A stretch of 25,660 nt of DNA from Clostridia bacterium (GTDB taxonomy: Bacteria; Bacillota; Clostridia; Christensenellales; Borkfalkiaceae). The notes beneath the pieces were generated by a model. That model was not told where the DNA came from, did not search any database, and worked only from the letters and a program-made list of their open reading frames with translations. Below are positions 15,556-23,839 of the stretch, in pieces (the first letter of the stretch is position 1; each line of letters starts with the position of its first letter). The position numbers and the translations under genes were made by a program. The stretch spans positions 1 through 25,660 of the forward strand of contig JAGCIP010000052.1 in the NCBI GenBank assembly GCA_017648525.1. The letters run 5' to 3'.

Positions 15556-17952
15556 CTAAAATTTTATTGCGTGTTCAAACACCTTTTCAACGTCCGTCGC
15601 CGTAATAAAATTTATCTCCTTTCGTATTTCTTGTGGAATATCCGCCAAATCTTTTTTGTTATCTAACGGAATAATCACTTGCTTTATGCCTTGACGATAC
15701 GCTGCAAGCGCCTTTTCTTTAAGCCCGCCTATCGGCAACACTTTACCACGCAAGGTTATTTCGCCCGTCATAGCAACGCTCTTTTTAACCGGCTTTTTAA
15801 TAAGAGCCGAAAGTATTGCCGTCGCCATAGTTATACCTGCGCTTGGTCCGTCTTTCGGGGTTGCGCCCTCTGGAACGTGCACGTGAATATCATATTTTTC
15901 AAATAGCGTTTCGTCTATATCGTACTTACCAGCGTTCGCCCTAATATAACTTATAGCAGCCCTTGCAGACTCTTTCATAACGTCGCCAAGTTTTCCCGTC
16001 AATAAAATTTCGCCTTTGCCTTTCATTAACCCAACTTCTATGGTCAAGGTCGTTCCGCCAACGCTAGTCCACGCAAGCCCCGTGCAAGCACCTATTTCGT
16101 CTTTTTCTAAAGTAGCGTCCCTTTGATGCTTTCTGATGCCTAAATACTCACCGACTTTTTTAGCGGTTATGCTTTGTTTTCTTAATCTTGGGTTTTCAGC
16201 CACTTTGGTAGCGACCTTTCTAACCACGTTTGCAATCTCTCTATCAAGATTTCTAACACCCGCTTCCATAGTGTAACCGCAGATTATTTCCATTAAAGCG
16301 TCGTCGCTTATTTCAATTTTGCTTTGTTTAACACCGTTAAGTTTTAATTGCTTTGGCAACAAATATCTCTTTGCAATCTGCAATTTTTCTTCGTTGGTGT
16401 AGCCCGTAAGTTCTATAATTTCCATACGGTCTAACAATGGTTGAGGAATACTATCAACCGTGTTTGCCGTCGTTATGAACATAACTTTAGATAAATCGAA
16501 CGGCACTTCTAAATATCTATCTCTAAAAGTGGTGTTTTGTTCGGGGTCTAACACTTCAAGCAATGCGCTTGCAGGGTCGCCGTGAATATCAGATGAAAGT
16601 TTATCTATTTCGTCCAACAAGAACACGGGGTTCATTGAGCCTGCATTTTTAAGCCCAAAAATAATTCTACCCGGCATTGCTCCAACGTAAGTCTTTCTAT
16701 GTCCACGAATTTCCGCTTCGTCTTTCACCCCGCCTAAACTCATGCGCACGAACTTTCTATTAAGCGCACGTGCTATACTCGTTGCAACCGAAGTTTTACC
16801 AACCCCGGGAGGCCCAACAAAACAAAGTATAGGCCCTTTAATTTCTTTGGTTAGTTGCAAAACAGCCAAATATTCAACAATTCTTTGTTTTACTTTTTCT
16901 AAACCAAAATGGTCTTTATCTAAAATTTCCTTAGCGTTTTTAAGGTCGTCCGTGTCAACTGTAAACTCGCCGAAAGGCAAGTCTTTAATCCAGTCTAAAT
17001 AGTTTAAAATTATAGAATAATCGGGGGAAGACGGATTTATTTTATCTAGCCTTGATATTTCTTTAAGCGCTTTTTCTTCAATTTCTTTTGGTAGGTTCTT
17101 TGCCAAAATTTGCTCTCTTAACTGGTCGCCTTCTTCAGGGTCTTCGCCAAGTTCAGAATGAATTGCACGGAGTTGTTCTCTTAAATAAAACTCCTTTTGG
17201 CTTTTATCAATATTTCCACGCACTTTTTCGCTTATTTTCTTCTCAATGCGTGTAATTTCCAACTCATGCTCGAACAATTTCTTAAATTCCGCTACCCTTT
17301 GCACGGTGTCGTCTATCTCTAAAATGGCTTGCACCACCGTTTCCTTAAACGGAACGACGGACAAGGCGTTATCAATAAACTCGTTGGGGTCTTTAAGTTT
17401 ACCAACTGCGTCGCTCATTTCTTTTGAAATGTTTTTATTTAACCTTGCGTATTCGTAAAAAGCATTTTTTGCCACTCTTAAATATGCTTCAGTTTCAATC
17501 GGGTCTACAACGGGAGTATAAACTCTTTCGTTAACGGTTGCAGAAAAATATTTCTTGCCGTTTTTATGCTTTTCTTCGGTAATTTCTTTGACGCCCGCAC
17601 GATACAACGCTTCCACGCTAACTTTGGTAGTGTTTCCGTTTTGTATTCTAATAACTTGCTTAATTTTCGCTACTACGCCCACTTTGAAAACGTCGCTAAT
17701 CTTTGGCGTTTCCACTGCGGAATTTTTTTGCGCACAAATAAACAGTTCAGACCCGCTTTTTACCGCAACGTCAATCGCAGTTAAAGAGATTTCCCTGCCT
17801 ACGTCAAAATTTAAAAAAGTGTTGGGAAATAAAACCTTTCCACGAAGCGCAATTACGGGTAAAGTTTTTTCGCTTTTGTCTACGTTTTCCGTCCTTTTTA
17901 CTCCGTTTTCAAAGATTTGTTCTAAAAATTTATTAACGTCTTTCTCGGTCAT
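15556..17952 (-). CDS. lon: ATP-dependent protease Lon
   Basis: Cytosolic AAA+ serine protease that degrades misfolded and regulatory proteins. The 798-residue product has the N-terminal substrate-binding domain (about 30-230), a coiled-coil linker, Walker A GPPGVGKT (380-387), Walker B LLDEID (445-450), the AAA+ arginine-finger region, and the protease domain. The Ser704 (DGPSAG) and Lys747 (GGLKEK) dyad keeps the usual 43-residue spacing. Start ATG at 17952 follows GGTGAG. It is 19 nt downstream of the HAD gene and 8 nt upstream of engB. No CtsR or HrcA-like CIRCE element is visible in the short upstream gap. Confidence 0.98.
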   Translation of the reverse strand: MTEKDVNKFLEQIFENGVKRTENVDKSEKTLPVIALRGKVLFPNTFLNFDVGREISLTAIDVAVKSGSELFICAQKNSAVETPKISDVFKVGVVAKIKQVIRIQNGNTTKVSVEALYRAGVKEITEEKHKNGKKYFSATVNERVYTPVVDPIETEAYLRVAKNAFYEYARLNKNISKEMSDAVGKLKDPNEFIDNALSVVPFKETVVQAILEIDDTVQRVAEFKKLFEHELEITRIEKKISEKVRGNIDKSQKEFYLREQLRAIHSELGEDPEEGDQLREQILAKNLPKEIEEKALKEISRLDKINPSSPDYSIILNYLDWIKDLPFGEFTVDTDDLKNAKEILDKDHFGLEKVKQRIVEYLAVLQLTKEIKGPILCFVGPPGVGKTSVATSIARALNRKFVRMSLGGVKDEAEIRGHRKTYVGAMPGRIIFGLKNAGSMNPVFLLDEIDKLSSDIHGDPASALLEVLDPEQNTTFRDRYLEVPFDLSKVMFITTANTVDSIPQPLLDRMEIIELTGYTNEEKLQIAKRYLLPKQLKLNGVKQSKIEISDDALMEIICGYTMEAGVRNLDREIANVVRKVATKVAENPRLRKQSITAKKVGEYLGIRKHQRDATLEKDEIGACTGLAWTSVGGTTLTIEVGLMKGKGEILLTGKLGDVMKESARAAISYIRANAGKYDIDETLFEKYDIHVHVPEGATPKDGPSAGITMATAILSALIKKPVKKSVAMTGEITLRGKVLPIGGLKEKALAAYRQGIKQVIIPLDNKKDLADIPQEIRKEINFITATDVEKVFEHAIKF

Positions 17953-17971
17953 AACTCACCTTTCTTATGTA

Positions 17972-18769
17972 TTATAAACAGTATTTTTCTAATAAAACTT
18001 TTACGGGATTTTCCTTAAACGGCACGGTAATTTCATCAGCGACTTGTTTAAGTTCTTCTTTTGCGTTACCCACGGCAACTCCGTGCCAAGTTCCGTTAAC
18101 TAATTCTATGTCGTTAGTGCTATCTCCTACCGCTATTATTTGGTCAAACGGTATTCCATAATAACTAGACAAAAACTTAACCGCATTACCCTTTGAATAT
18201 TTAGGGCTTACAACTTCCATCAAAACGTCCGCCCCGCCGTTACAAATAAGTTTACCTGCGTACTTTTTAGAATATTTTTGGGTCAATTTTTGAATTATCT
18301 CGGGGTCACCCGCCGCCACCACCTTTGATACTACGTGACCTATCTTTTGTATTTCCGCACACAAGTCGTCCACGATTTTTATCTCTGCAAAGTCTTTATG
18401 GTATTTGGTGTATAAGGAAAGGTTTTCGCAGTACATAATCTCGTCCATATCTGCAACGATTCTAACACCGTCTTCAACCAACAATTCTTTGGTTATTTGC
18501 ATTGCTAACGGATAATCAATACCACCATTTACTAAAATTTCTCCACTTTCAATATCTCGAATAACAGAGCCTTGATAGGAAACGATTAAACCTTTTAATC
18601 CGTATTTATGGCAAATAGGCACTATCATAGAGTGCATTCTACCCGTAACTATAACGAAAATTCCGCCCTTTTCGGTGTATTCTTTTATCGCTTGAACAAC
18701 TTCCGGCTCTATATGGTCGTTAACCCCTAAGGTGCCGTCAAAATCACTCACAAATAATTTGTATTTCAT
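17972..18769 (-). CDS. HAD-superfamily hydrolase, Cof type
   Basis: Predicted sugar-phosphate or nucleotide phosphatase of the Cof/YbjI group, 265 residues. Motif I is SDFDGTLG (Asp9 nucleophile, Asp11), motif II lies in VTGRM, and motif IV is GDSTNDIELV, with a C2-type cap between. The substrate cannot be told from sequence. Its ATG overlaps the uvrC stop (ATGA), so it is translationally coupled to uvrC, and lon follows after 19 nt. Confidence 0.9.
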   Translation of the reverse strand: MKYKLFVSDFDGTLGVNDHIEPEVVQAIKEYTEKGGIFVIVTGRMHSMIVPICHKYGLKGLIVSYQGSVIRDIESGEILVNGGIDYPLAMQITKELLVEDGVRIVADMDEIMYCENLSLYTKYHKDFAEIKIVDDLCAEIQKIGHVVSKVVAAGDPEIIQKLTQKYSKKYAGKLICNGGADVLMEVVSPKYSKGNAVKFLSSYYGIPFDQIIAVGDSTNDIELVNGTWHGVAVGNAKEELKQVADEITVPFKENPVKVLLEKYCL

Positions 18770-20589
18770 TTAAGTCCTTCCTTAGTTAAAACTTCAATAA
18801 GGTTTTTGGCTATTTTGTCGCCTATACCGTTGACTTGTTTGATTTGCTCTACGCTAGCAGATATAATACCGCTTAAATCCTTAAACTTTTCAATAAGCGC
18901 ACGCTTTTTTTCTTTGCCTAACCCAGCAACCCCGTCTAAAACCGAAGATAAAGCACGCTTTCCACGCAAAGTTCTATGATAAGTGATGGCAAATCTGTGC
19001 GCCTCGTCACGAATTCTTTGCAACATTTTAAGACAATAATCTCTGCGTTCTAATATAACGGGAACAGAATTTCCCACGGTGAAAATCTCTTCTTCTCTTT
19101 CGGCAAGTGCAATTAGGTCTATATCGGTAACGCCTTTTTTATCAAAAATCTCTTTGACCGAAGAAAGTTGACCTTTCCCGCCGTCAATAATAACCAAATC
19201 GGGTTTTGGGAATTTTTCGGGAGAAGTTATCAACCGTTCAAGCCGTCTTTCCATCATTTCTTGATGGCTTTTATAATCGTCCGCCCCTTCCACCGTCTTT
19301 ATCTTAAATCTACGGTAAGAATCAAAATCGGGCTCGCCGTCTATAAACACCACCATACTGCCAACCTTGTCCACCCCGCTAATGTTAGAGATATCATAAC
19401 ATTCCATACGCCTTGGGTAATTTTTTAAGCGCAGTTTTTCTTGCAAGGTTTTGCAAGCGGTAATAGTCATATCGTTTTTATGTTTTATTTTATCCACGGC
19501 GGTTTCTAAATGTTCTTCCGCATTTACCCCCGCCATATCTGCAAGTTGTTTTCTAACCCCTTGCTTTACCGATAAAACACTAACCGATTTACCCGTTTGT
19601 TCTTTTATATATTTAGACAAGATGTCGGCATCTAAAATTTCTTGTCCGCTTATAATTTCGTCGGGAATTTCCGTGTCCTTTATATAATATCTCAAAATAA
19701 ATTCAGACAAGGCTTCGCCGTCGGTAAAAGTTGCACTTTCAAAAGAAAAGTTCTTTCCGCCCATCATTCTTCCGTTTCTTACGAACAACACGTTTACGGT
19801 TGCGTATATTCCGTTTGAACGATAAGCAAGAATATCCGCATTTAAAAATTTATTTAAGGCGGTTATTCTTTTAAGTTTGATTTTTTCTAACCCTTCAAGG
19901 TTTTCTTTATAGCGAAGCGCAAGTTCAAATTCTTCCCGCTCAGATGCCAAAAGCATTTTTTCTCTTAAAAACTTTTCGGTATCTGAAGTATCACCACTTA
20001 AAAAATCTACCGCACGCATTACCTTTTCACGATATTCTTCTTTACTTATCAAAAGTGCGCACGGAGCAAAGCATTTTTTAATATGATAGTTAAGACAGGG
20101 CTTTAAGCACTTTTCGGGGTTTAATTTTTTATCGCAAGGGCGCAAACCGAAAACTAGATTTACCGTTTCTAACACCGCCCGCACGGACACCCCGCCCATA
20201 TACGGTCCAAAATATCTAGCACCGTCTTTTTTGATTTTTCTCGTGATAGAAAAGGTGGGATAAGCGTCTTTTAGGTCTATTTTTAGGTAGGGATAGGTTT
20301 TATCGTCCTTCAATAGTATATTATATCTCGGTTTATGCTTTTTTATCAAATTATTTTCAAGCGATAACGCATCTATTTCGCTTGGTGTGATTATATAGTA
20401 AAAGTCGGCGATATTTTTAACCATTGCCATAACCTTTTCGGTTTTAACGGTGTTGAAAAAATATTGCCTAACACGGTTTTTAAGGTTTTTCGCCTTGCCA
20501 ACGTATATTATTTGCCCGCCCGCATCTAACATAACGTAAACGCCAGGGTTTTCGGGCAGATGTTTTAATTTATCTTCTATAATCCCCAC
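18766..20589 (-). CDS. uvrC: Excinuclease ABC subunit C
   Basis: Nucleotide excision repair nuclease that makes the dual incisions with UvrB. The 607-residue product has the GIY-YIG nuclease at the N terminus (NPGVYVM, IIYVGKAKNLKNRV), a Cys-containing linker, and a UVR motif (about 200-235). The RNase-H-like nuclease follows (MECYDISNISG, DLVIIDGGKGQL), and tandem helix-hairpin-helix motifs end it (VAGLGKEKKRALIEKF, VNGIGDKIAKNL). The start is the GTG at 20589: its product aligns with the normal UvrC beginning and there is no in-frame alternative before an upstream stop. No Shine-Dalgarno exists, and the predicted transcription start is within a base or two of the GTG, so the message may be leaderless, or translation may follow from arsR read-through. 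Confidence 0.96.
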   Translation of the reverse strand: MGIIEDKLKHLPENPGVYVMLDAGGQIIYVGKAKNLKNRVRQYFFNTVKTEKVMAMVKNIADFYYIITPSEIDALSLENNLIKKHKPRYNILLKDDKTYPYLKIDLKDAYPTFSITRKIKKDGARYFGPYMGGVSVRAVLETVNLVFGLRPCDKKLNPEKCLKPCLNYHIKKCFAPCALLISKEEYREKVMRAVDFLSGDTSDTEKFLREKMLLASEREEFELALRYKENLEGLEKIKLKRITALNKFLNADILAYRSNGIYATVNVLFVRNGRMMGGKNFSFESATFTDGEALSEFILRYYIKDTEIPDEIISGQEILDADILSKYIKEQTGKSVSVLSVKQGVRKQLADMAGVNAEEHLETAVDKIKHKNDMTITACKTLQEKLRLKNYPRRMECYDISNISGVDKVGSMVVFIDGEPDFDSYRRFKIKTVEGADDYKSHQEMMERRLERLITSPEKFPKPDLVIIDGGKGQLSSVKEIFDKKGVTDIDLIALAEREEEIFTVGNSVPVILERRDYCLKMLQRIRDEAHRFAITYHRTLRGKRALSSVLDGVAGLGKEKKRALIEKFKDLSGIISASVEQIKQVNGIGDKIAKNLIEVLTKEGLK

Positions 20590-20606
20590 GGTTATAATTA
20601 TAACCG
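20589..20606. promoter_or_regulatory. Perfect 18-bp palindrome over the uvrC -10 box and start codon
   Basis: CGGTTATAATTATAACCG is its own reverse complement. It contains the putative uvrC -10 TATAAT (20597-20602) and ends on the first base of the GTG start, a good position for a repressor operator. Confidence 0.6.
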
Positions 20607-20625
20607 ATTTTATTATAATTTACAA
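20597..20625 (-). promoter_or_regulatory. Putative uvrC promoter
   Basis: TTGTAA (20620-20625), 17-bp spacer, TATAAT (20597-20602). The predicted start is about 20590. Confidence 0.6.
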
Positions 20626-20629
20626 GCAG

Positions 20630-20965
20630 TTAATAGCCTAAAAATTCCACTCCTTTTAAAAGTACGTCGTTAAGCACTTCGTTGCGGAGAGAATAAAACA
20701 CAACTTTGCCCTGCCTGCGTGTAGTTACGGCGTTTAGGTTTTTAAGTAAACGAAGTTGGTGGGACACGGTTGTTTGGTTTAGTTTAAGTAAATCCGCAAT
20801 ATCGCTAACACACATTTCACTAATTGCAAGCGCAGAAATCATACGAAGTCTGGTATAGTCGGAAAAAATTGAGAAAAAGCAAACCAAGTCGTCTAAAATT
20901 TCTCCACTCGGCACGTAATCGTTTACCATTGTTTGCAATCTTCTGTCAAGTAAAATTTCTCTCAT
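20630..20965 (-). CDS. ArsR/SmtB-family transcriptional regulator
   Basis: Small winged-helix DNA-binding repressor, 111 residues. It has the ArsR core: FSDYTRLRMISAL (alpha 2), EMCVSDIADLLKLNQTTVSHQLRLLKNLNAV (recognition helix-turn-helix) and RQGKVVFYSL (wing). The alpha-3 metal site that is ELCVCDL in ArsR/CadC is EMCVSD here with a single Cys, so classical arsenic or cadmium sensing through two thiols looks unlikely; the ligand is unknown. AGGAG lies 7-8 nt before the ATG. No metal-efflux gene is nearby; uvrC follows 40 nt downstream. Autoregulation through the dyad at 20964-20990 is plausible. Confidence 0.92.
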   Translation of the reverse strand: MREILLDRRLQTMVNDYVPSGEILDDLVCFFSIFSDYTRLRMISALAISEMCVSDIADLLKLNQTTVSHQLRLLKNLNAVTTRRQGKVVFYSLRNEVLNDVLLKGVEFLGY

Positions 20966-20990
20966 AAAATCACTCCTTTTTTGATTTTAT
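20964..20990. promoter_or_regulatory. Dyad spanning the arsR ribosome binding site and start
   Basis: ATAAAATCA and TGATTTTAT (9-bp perfect arms, 9-nt spacer). The AGGAG Shine-Dalgarno lies in the loop and the AT of the start codon in the stem. It could be a repressor operator or a translation-controlling hairpin. Confidence 0.5.
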
Positions 20991-21088
20991 TACACTAAAT
21001 ATTTGTACATACATTATAAAAGAGTAATCTTTAAAATAATTATCGCATAAAATAAAAAAAAGGCGTATTTTGTTAAAAGGAGGTAAAT

Positions 21089-21247
21089 ATGAATTCCAAC
21101 AATATTGTTTTAATTGCGCTTTTGTTTTTACTTTTGAATAACAATACGATAAACAGCACACAATTATTTTTGCTTTTAGCCCTTATAACCACCACGGGTT
21201 GCGCAGGCGGACTATTCGGTAACAATAACTGTAACTGCAATAACTAA
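21089..21247 (+). CDS. Small hydrophobic Asn/Cys-rich protein, 52 residues
   Basis: I do not recognise the family. An excellent Shine-Dalgarno (AAAGGAGG, 5 nt before ATG) and a terminator 21 nt downstream support expression. The product has an Asn-rich start, two short hydrophobic runs (IVLIALLFLLL and LFLLLALI) separated by Asn/Thr/Ser, and a tail TTTGCAGGLFGNNNCNCNN. The hydrophobic core followed by a Gly/Asn/Cys-rich end recalls tiny spore-coat or membrane proteins of Firmicutes, but this is only a resemblance. The TTTGC-A segment looks superficially like a lipobox but lies too late and without a basic n-region. The promoter is uncertain. It diverges from arsR. Confidence 0.75.
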   Translation: MNSNNIVLIALLFLLLNNNTINSTQLFLLLALITTTGCAGGLFGNNNCNCNN

Positions 21248-21268
21248 CATTTTACTAATCGATATAAA

Positions 21269-21300
21269 AAAAGCACCGCTCACACGGTGCTTTTAATTTT
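21269..21300 (+). terminator. Terminator of the small hydrophobic protein gene
   Basis: Stem AAAAGCACCG/CGGTGCTTTT (21269-21278 with 21285-21294), 6-nt loop, tail TTTTAATTTT. Confidence 0.88.
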
Positions 21301-21390
21301 GGCTTTTTAAGCGGTTAGTTGCAAGTGAGATGTTTTGCTCTCGTTTTAAGTGCTTTTTTAAGGAGTTAGATACAAGTAAGACGAGGAAAG

Positions 21391-21441
21391 TGAAAAACCA
21401 CCGACAGGCGCGTACTTTTTGTACGCAACTGTTGGTGGTTT
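21391..21441 (-). terminator. Long-stem terminator of gap
   Basis: AAACCACC (21395-21402) pairs with GGTGGTTT (21434-21441), extended inward by GACAG/CTGTT-type and GCGTAC/GTACGC pairing around a 5-nt loop. On the minus strand it ends in TTTTTCACTTT. Confidence 0.8.
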
Positions 21442-21483
21442 GATACTTGACAAAGTATTACGAAGTATATAACTTCTTAAAAA

Positions 21484-22506
21484 TTAGATTTCTGAGAAGT
21501 ACTTGATAGTTCTTACCATTTGGCTGGTGTAAGAGTTTTCGTTGTCGTACCAAGAAACAACTTGTACTTGATAAGTTTCTTCGTCAATCTTTGAAACCAT
21601 GGTTTGAGTAGCATCAAAGAGTGAACCAAATCTCATACCGATAACGTCAGAAGAAACGATTTCGTCGGTGTTGTAACCAAAAGATTCAGTAGCTTGTGCT
21701 TTCATAGCAGCGTTGATACCGTCTTTGGTAACGTCCTTACCCTTAACTACAGCGATAAGGATGGTGGTTGAACCAGTAGCGGTGGGAACACGTTGAGCAG
21801 CACCGATAAGTTTGCCGTTGAGTTCGGGGATAACCAAGCCGATTGCTTTAGCAGCACCGGTAGAGTTGGGAACGATGTTCATAGCACCTGCTCTTGAACG
21901 TCTCTTGTCGCCCTTCTTTTGGGGTCCGTCAAGAATCATTTGGTCGCCGGTGTAAGCGTGAACGGTGGTCATGATACCGCTTTGGATAGGAGCGTAATCA
22001 TTAAGAGCCTTAGCCATAGGAGCAAGACAGTTAGTGGTGCAAGATGCAGCAGAAATAATCTTGTCTTCAGCAGTTAAGGTCTTGTGGTTTACGTTATAAA
22101 CGATAGTGGGAAGGTCGTTGCCTGCAGGAGCAGAAATAACAACTTTCTTTGCGCCAGCTACGATATGAGCGTTAGCCTTTTCTTTGCTGGTGTAGAAACC
22201 AGTACATTCTAAAACAACGTCAACGTCGTATGCAGCCCAGGGGCATTCAGCAGCGTTAGCACACTTAGAAATTTTGATTTCCTTTCCGTCAACAATGATT
22301 GAATCTTCGGTAGATTCAACGGTGTGACCTTGTGCTACGTAGTTACTTTGCATGGTGTCATATTTAAGAAGATGAGCGAGCATTTCAGGGCTGGTAAGGT
22401 CGTTAATAGCAACGACTTCATAGCCTTCTGCACCGAACATCTGTCTGAAAGCAAGACGACCGATACGTCCGAATCCGTTAATTGCAACTTTTGTTACTTT
22501 TGACAT
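21484..22506 (-). CDS. gap: Glyceraldehyde-3-phosphate dehydrogenase, type I
   Basis: Glycolytic enzyme oxidising glyceraldehyde 3-phosphate with NAD and phosphate, cytosolic tetramer. The start is fixed at 22506 by GGAGG 8 nt upstream; the longer frame to 22548 has no ribosome binding site and would add 14 odd residues. The 340-residue product has the Rossmann start KVAINGFGRIGR, AINDLT (Asp for NAD), and catalytic Cys156 in SAASCTTNCLAP. It also has the anion-site region HAYTGDQ..DGP and the C-terminal SWYDNE. It has its own promoter (22563-22591) and terminator (21391-21441). Confidence 0.98.
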   Translation of the reverse strand: MSKVTKVAINGFGRIGRLAFRQMFGAEGYEVVAINDLTSPEMLAHLLKYDTMQSNYVAQGHTVESTEDSIIVDGKEIKISKCANAAECPWAAYDVDVVLECTGFYTSKEKANAHIVAGAKKVVISAPAGNDLPTIVYNVNHKTLTAEDKIISAASCTTNCLAPMAKALNDYAPIQSGIMTTVHAYTGDQMILDGPQKKGDKRRSRAGAMNIVPNSTGAAKAIGLVIPELNGKLIGAAQRVPTATGSTTILIAVVKGKDVTKDGINAAMKAQATESFGYNTDEIVSSDVIGMRFGSLFDATQTMVSKIDEETYQVQVVSWYDNENSYTSQMVRTIKYFSEI

Positions 22507-22562
22507 TATAATGTCCTCCATATATGATTTTTCTAAAAATTTTTCCAAATTTCGTCTTATAC

Positions 22563-22591
22563 ATTATAGCCCGAAAAAATGCGTAAGTCAA
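22563..22591 (-). promoter_or_regulatory. Sigma-A promoter of gap
   Basis: TTGACT (22586-22591), 17-bp spacer, TATAAT (22563-22568), about 50 nt of A/T-rich leader before the ribosome binding site. Confidence 0.87.
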
Positions 22592-22605
22592 TCGTTTTTT
22601 AAGCG

Positions 22606-23721
22606 TTATTTTAAATTTTCAGGATTTAAAGGTGTTAAATCGTCGGGAATAAACAGTCCGTCCTTTCTAATTAGTTCTCCGTCAAAATAAATTTCGCCAC
22701 CGCCGTACTCCTTGGTTTGAATTTGAACTAAATCCCAATGTATTGCGGAAACGTTACCGTTATAGCAATCGTCGTAACAACAACCCGGCGTAAAGTGAAT
22801 AGAGCCTGATATCTTTTCGTCAAACAAAATGTCGCCCATAGGCTTAACGATATAAGGGTTTACGCCCAACGCAAACTCGCCGATATATCTTGCACCTTCG
22901 TCCGTGTCTAATATCGCATTAAGTTTTTCGGTGTCGTTTGCGGTTGCTTTTATTATTTTTCCGTCCTTAAAGGTTAGTGAAACTTTTTCAAACTTAAATC
23001 CGTTTTCTATGGACGGGGTGTTGTAAGTTATGACACCGTTTACGCTGTCCTTAACGGGCGCTGTGTAAATCTCGCCGTCGGGAATATTCCTTTTTCCTGA
23101 ACACTTGTTGCTACCGATACCTTTAATAGAAAAAGATATATCGGTATCTTTTGCTATTATTCTAACCTTATCGGCATTATCTAATCTTTTAGCAAGTGCG
23201 TCCATTGCCTTATCCATTTTTGAATAGTCTAAATTGCAAACCTTAAAGTAGAAATCTTCAAACGCATCCGTACTTGTTCCCGCTTGCCCTGCCATACCTT
23301 GATTTGGGTAACGCAAAACCACCCACTTGGTCTTTTTAACACGAAGTTCGTGGTGAACTGGGTGAGAATAAAACTCGCTTTCTATCTGCATATTCTTTTC
23401 GGGAACGTCTGCAAGTTCGTTGCTATTTTCCCCACCACGAATACCGATATAGGCATCCATTTCTTGCATACGGCAAGACGCATATTTTGCTTTGAGTTTT
23501 GCTTGTTCTTCGTTTTGACCAAGTAAAAGTTCACGGGTTACTCTGTTATCGTATATTTCAACAAATGGATAAGCGCCGACCTTGTACGCTTCTTTTACCA
23601 AAGCATTAACTAACATATAGTCTATGCCTTTTGCTTCTATTAAAACTTTTTCGCCCTTTTTAAGTTCGCACGAATAGTTGATTAAGCCTTTTGCTAACTG
23701 GTTTATTCTTAAATCTTGCAT
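22606..23721 (-). CDS. M29-family aminopeptidase (AmpS/AmpT-like)
   Basis: Cytosolic dimetal aminopeptidase releasing N-terminal residues from peptides. The 371-residue product has the family markers NIPDGEIYTAPV..NG, IGEFALGVNP (metal-ligand Glu), ISGSIHF.PG and HWDLV (His/Asp ligands). The length is slightly below the usual 400-410. Start ATG 23721 follows GCAGG. It has its own promoter (23755-23783). It precedes gap on the same strand without a visible terminator, so some read-through is possible. It is divergent from fba. Confidence 0.92.
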   Translation of the reverse strand: MQDLRINQLAKGLINYSCELKKGEKVLIEAKGIDYMLVNALVKEAYKVGAYPFVEIYDNRVTRELLLGQNEEQAKLKAKYASCRMQEMDAYIGIRGGENSNELADVPEKNMQIESEFYSHPVHHELRVKKTKWVVLRYPNQGMAGQAGTSTDAFEDFYFKVCNLDYSKMDKAMDALAKRLDNADKVRIIAKDTDISFSIKGIGSNKCSGKRNIPDGEIYTAPVKDSVNGVITYNTPSIENGFKFEKVSLTFKDGKIIKATANDTEKLNAILDTDEGARYIGEFALGVNPYIVKPMGDILFDEKISGSIHFTPGCCYDDCYNGNVSAIHWDLVQIQTKEYGGGEIYFDGELIRKDGLFIPDDLTPLNPENLK

Positions 23722-23754
23722 AAAAACCTGCCTTTTTTTGGTTATGTCATAAAT

Positions 23755-23783
23755 ATTATACTACTTAACGTCTTTTTTATAAA
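23755..23783 (-). promoter_or_regulatory. Promoter of the M29 aminopeptidase gene
   Basis: TTTATA (23778-23783), 17-bp spacer, TATAAT (23755-23760). Confidence 0.65.
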
Positions 23784-23810
23784 GTATTTTTAATTAAAAT
23801 TGAAATTTAT

Positions 23811-23839
23811 TTGCTTATTTGACAAAAACAATATATAAT
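23811..23839 (+). promoter_or_regulatory. Probable promoter of fba
   Basis: TTGCTT (23811-23816), 17-bp spacer, TATAAT (23834-23839). Other TTGAC boxes lie at 23819, 23845 and 23861, so the exact start is uncertain. An ACCGT...ACGGT dyad follows in the leader. Confidence 0.5.

Noticed and set aside
20630..20965. Arsenic or cadmium resistance regulator
   Set aside because: The metal-binding CVC motif is CVS with one Cys and no efflux or reductase gene is near.
20970..21161. 63-residue minus-strand frame
   Set aside because: It overlaps the arsR ribosome binding site and the better-supported small gene at 21089-21247; no ribosome binding site.
22507..22548. Fourteen extra N-terminal residues on GAPDH
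   Set aside because: No ribosome binding site, and the extension lies over the real GGAGG; the family starts at the KVAINGFGR region.
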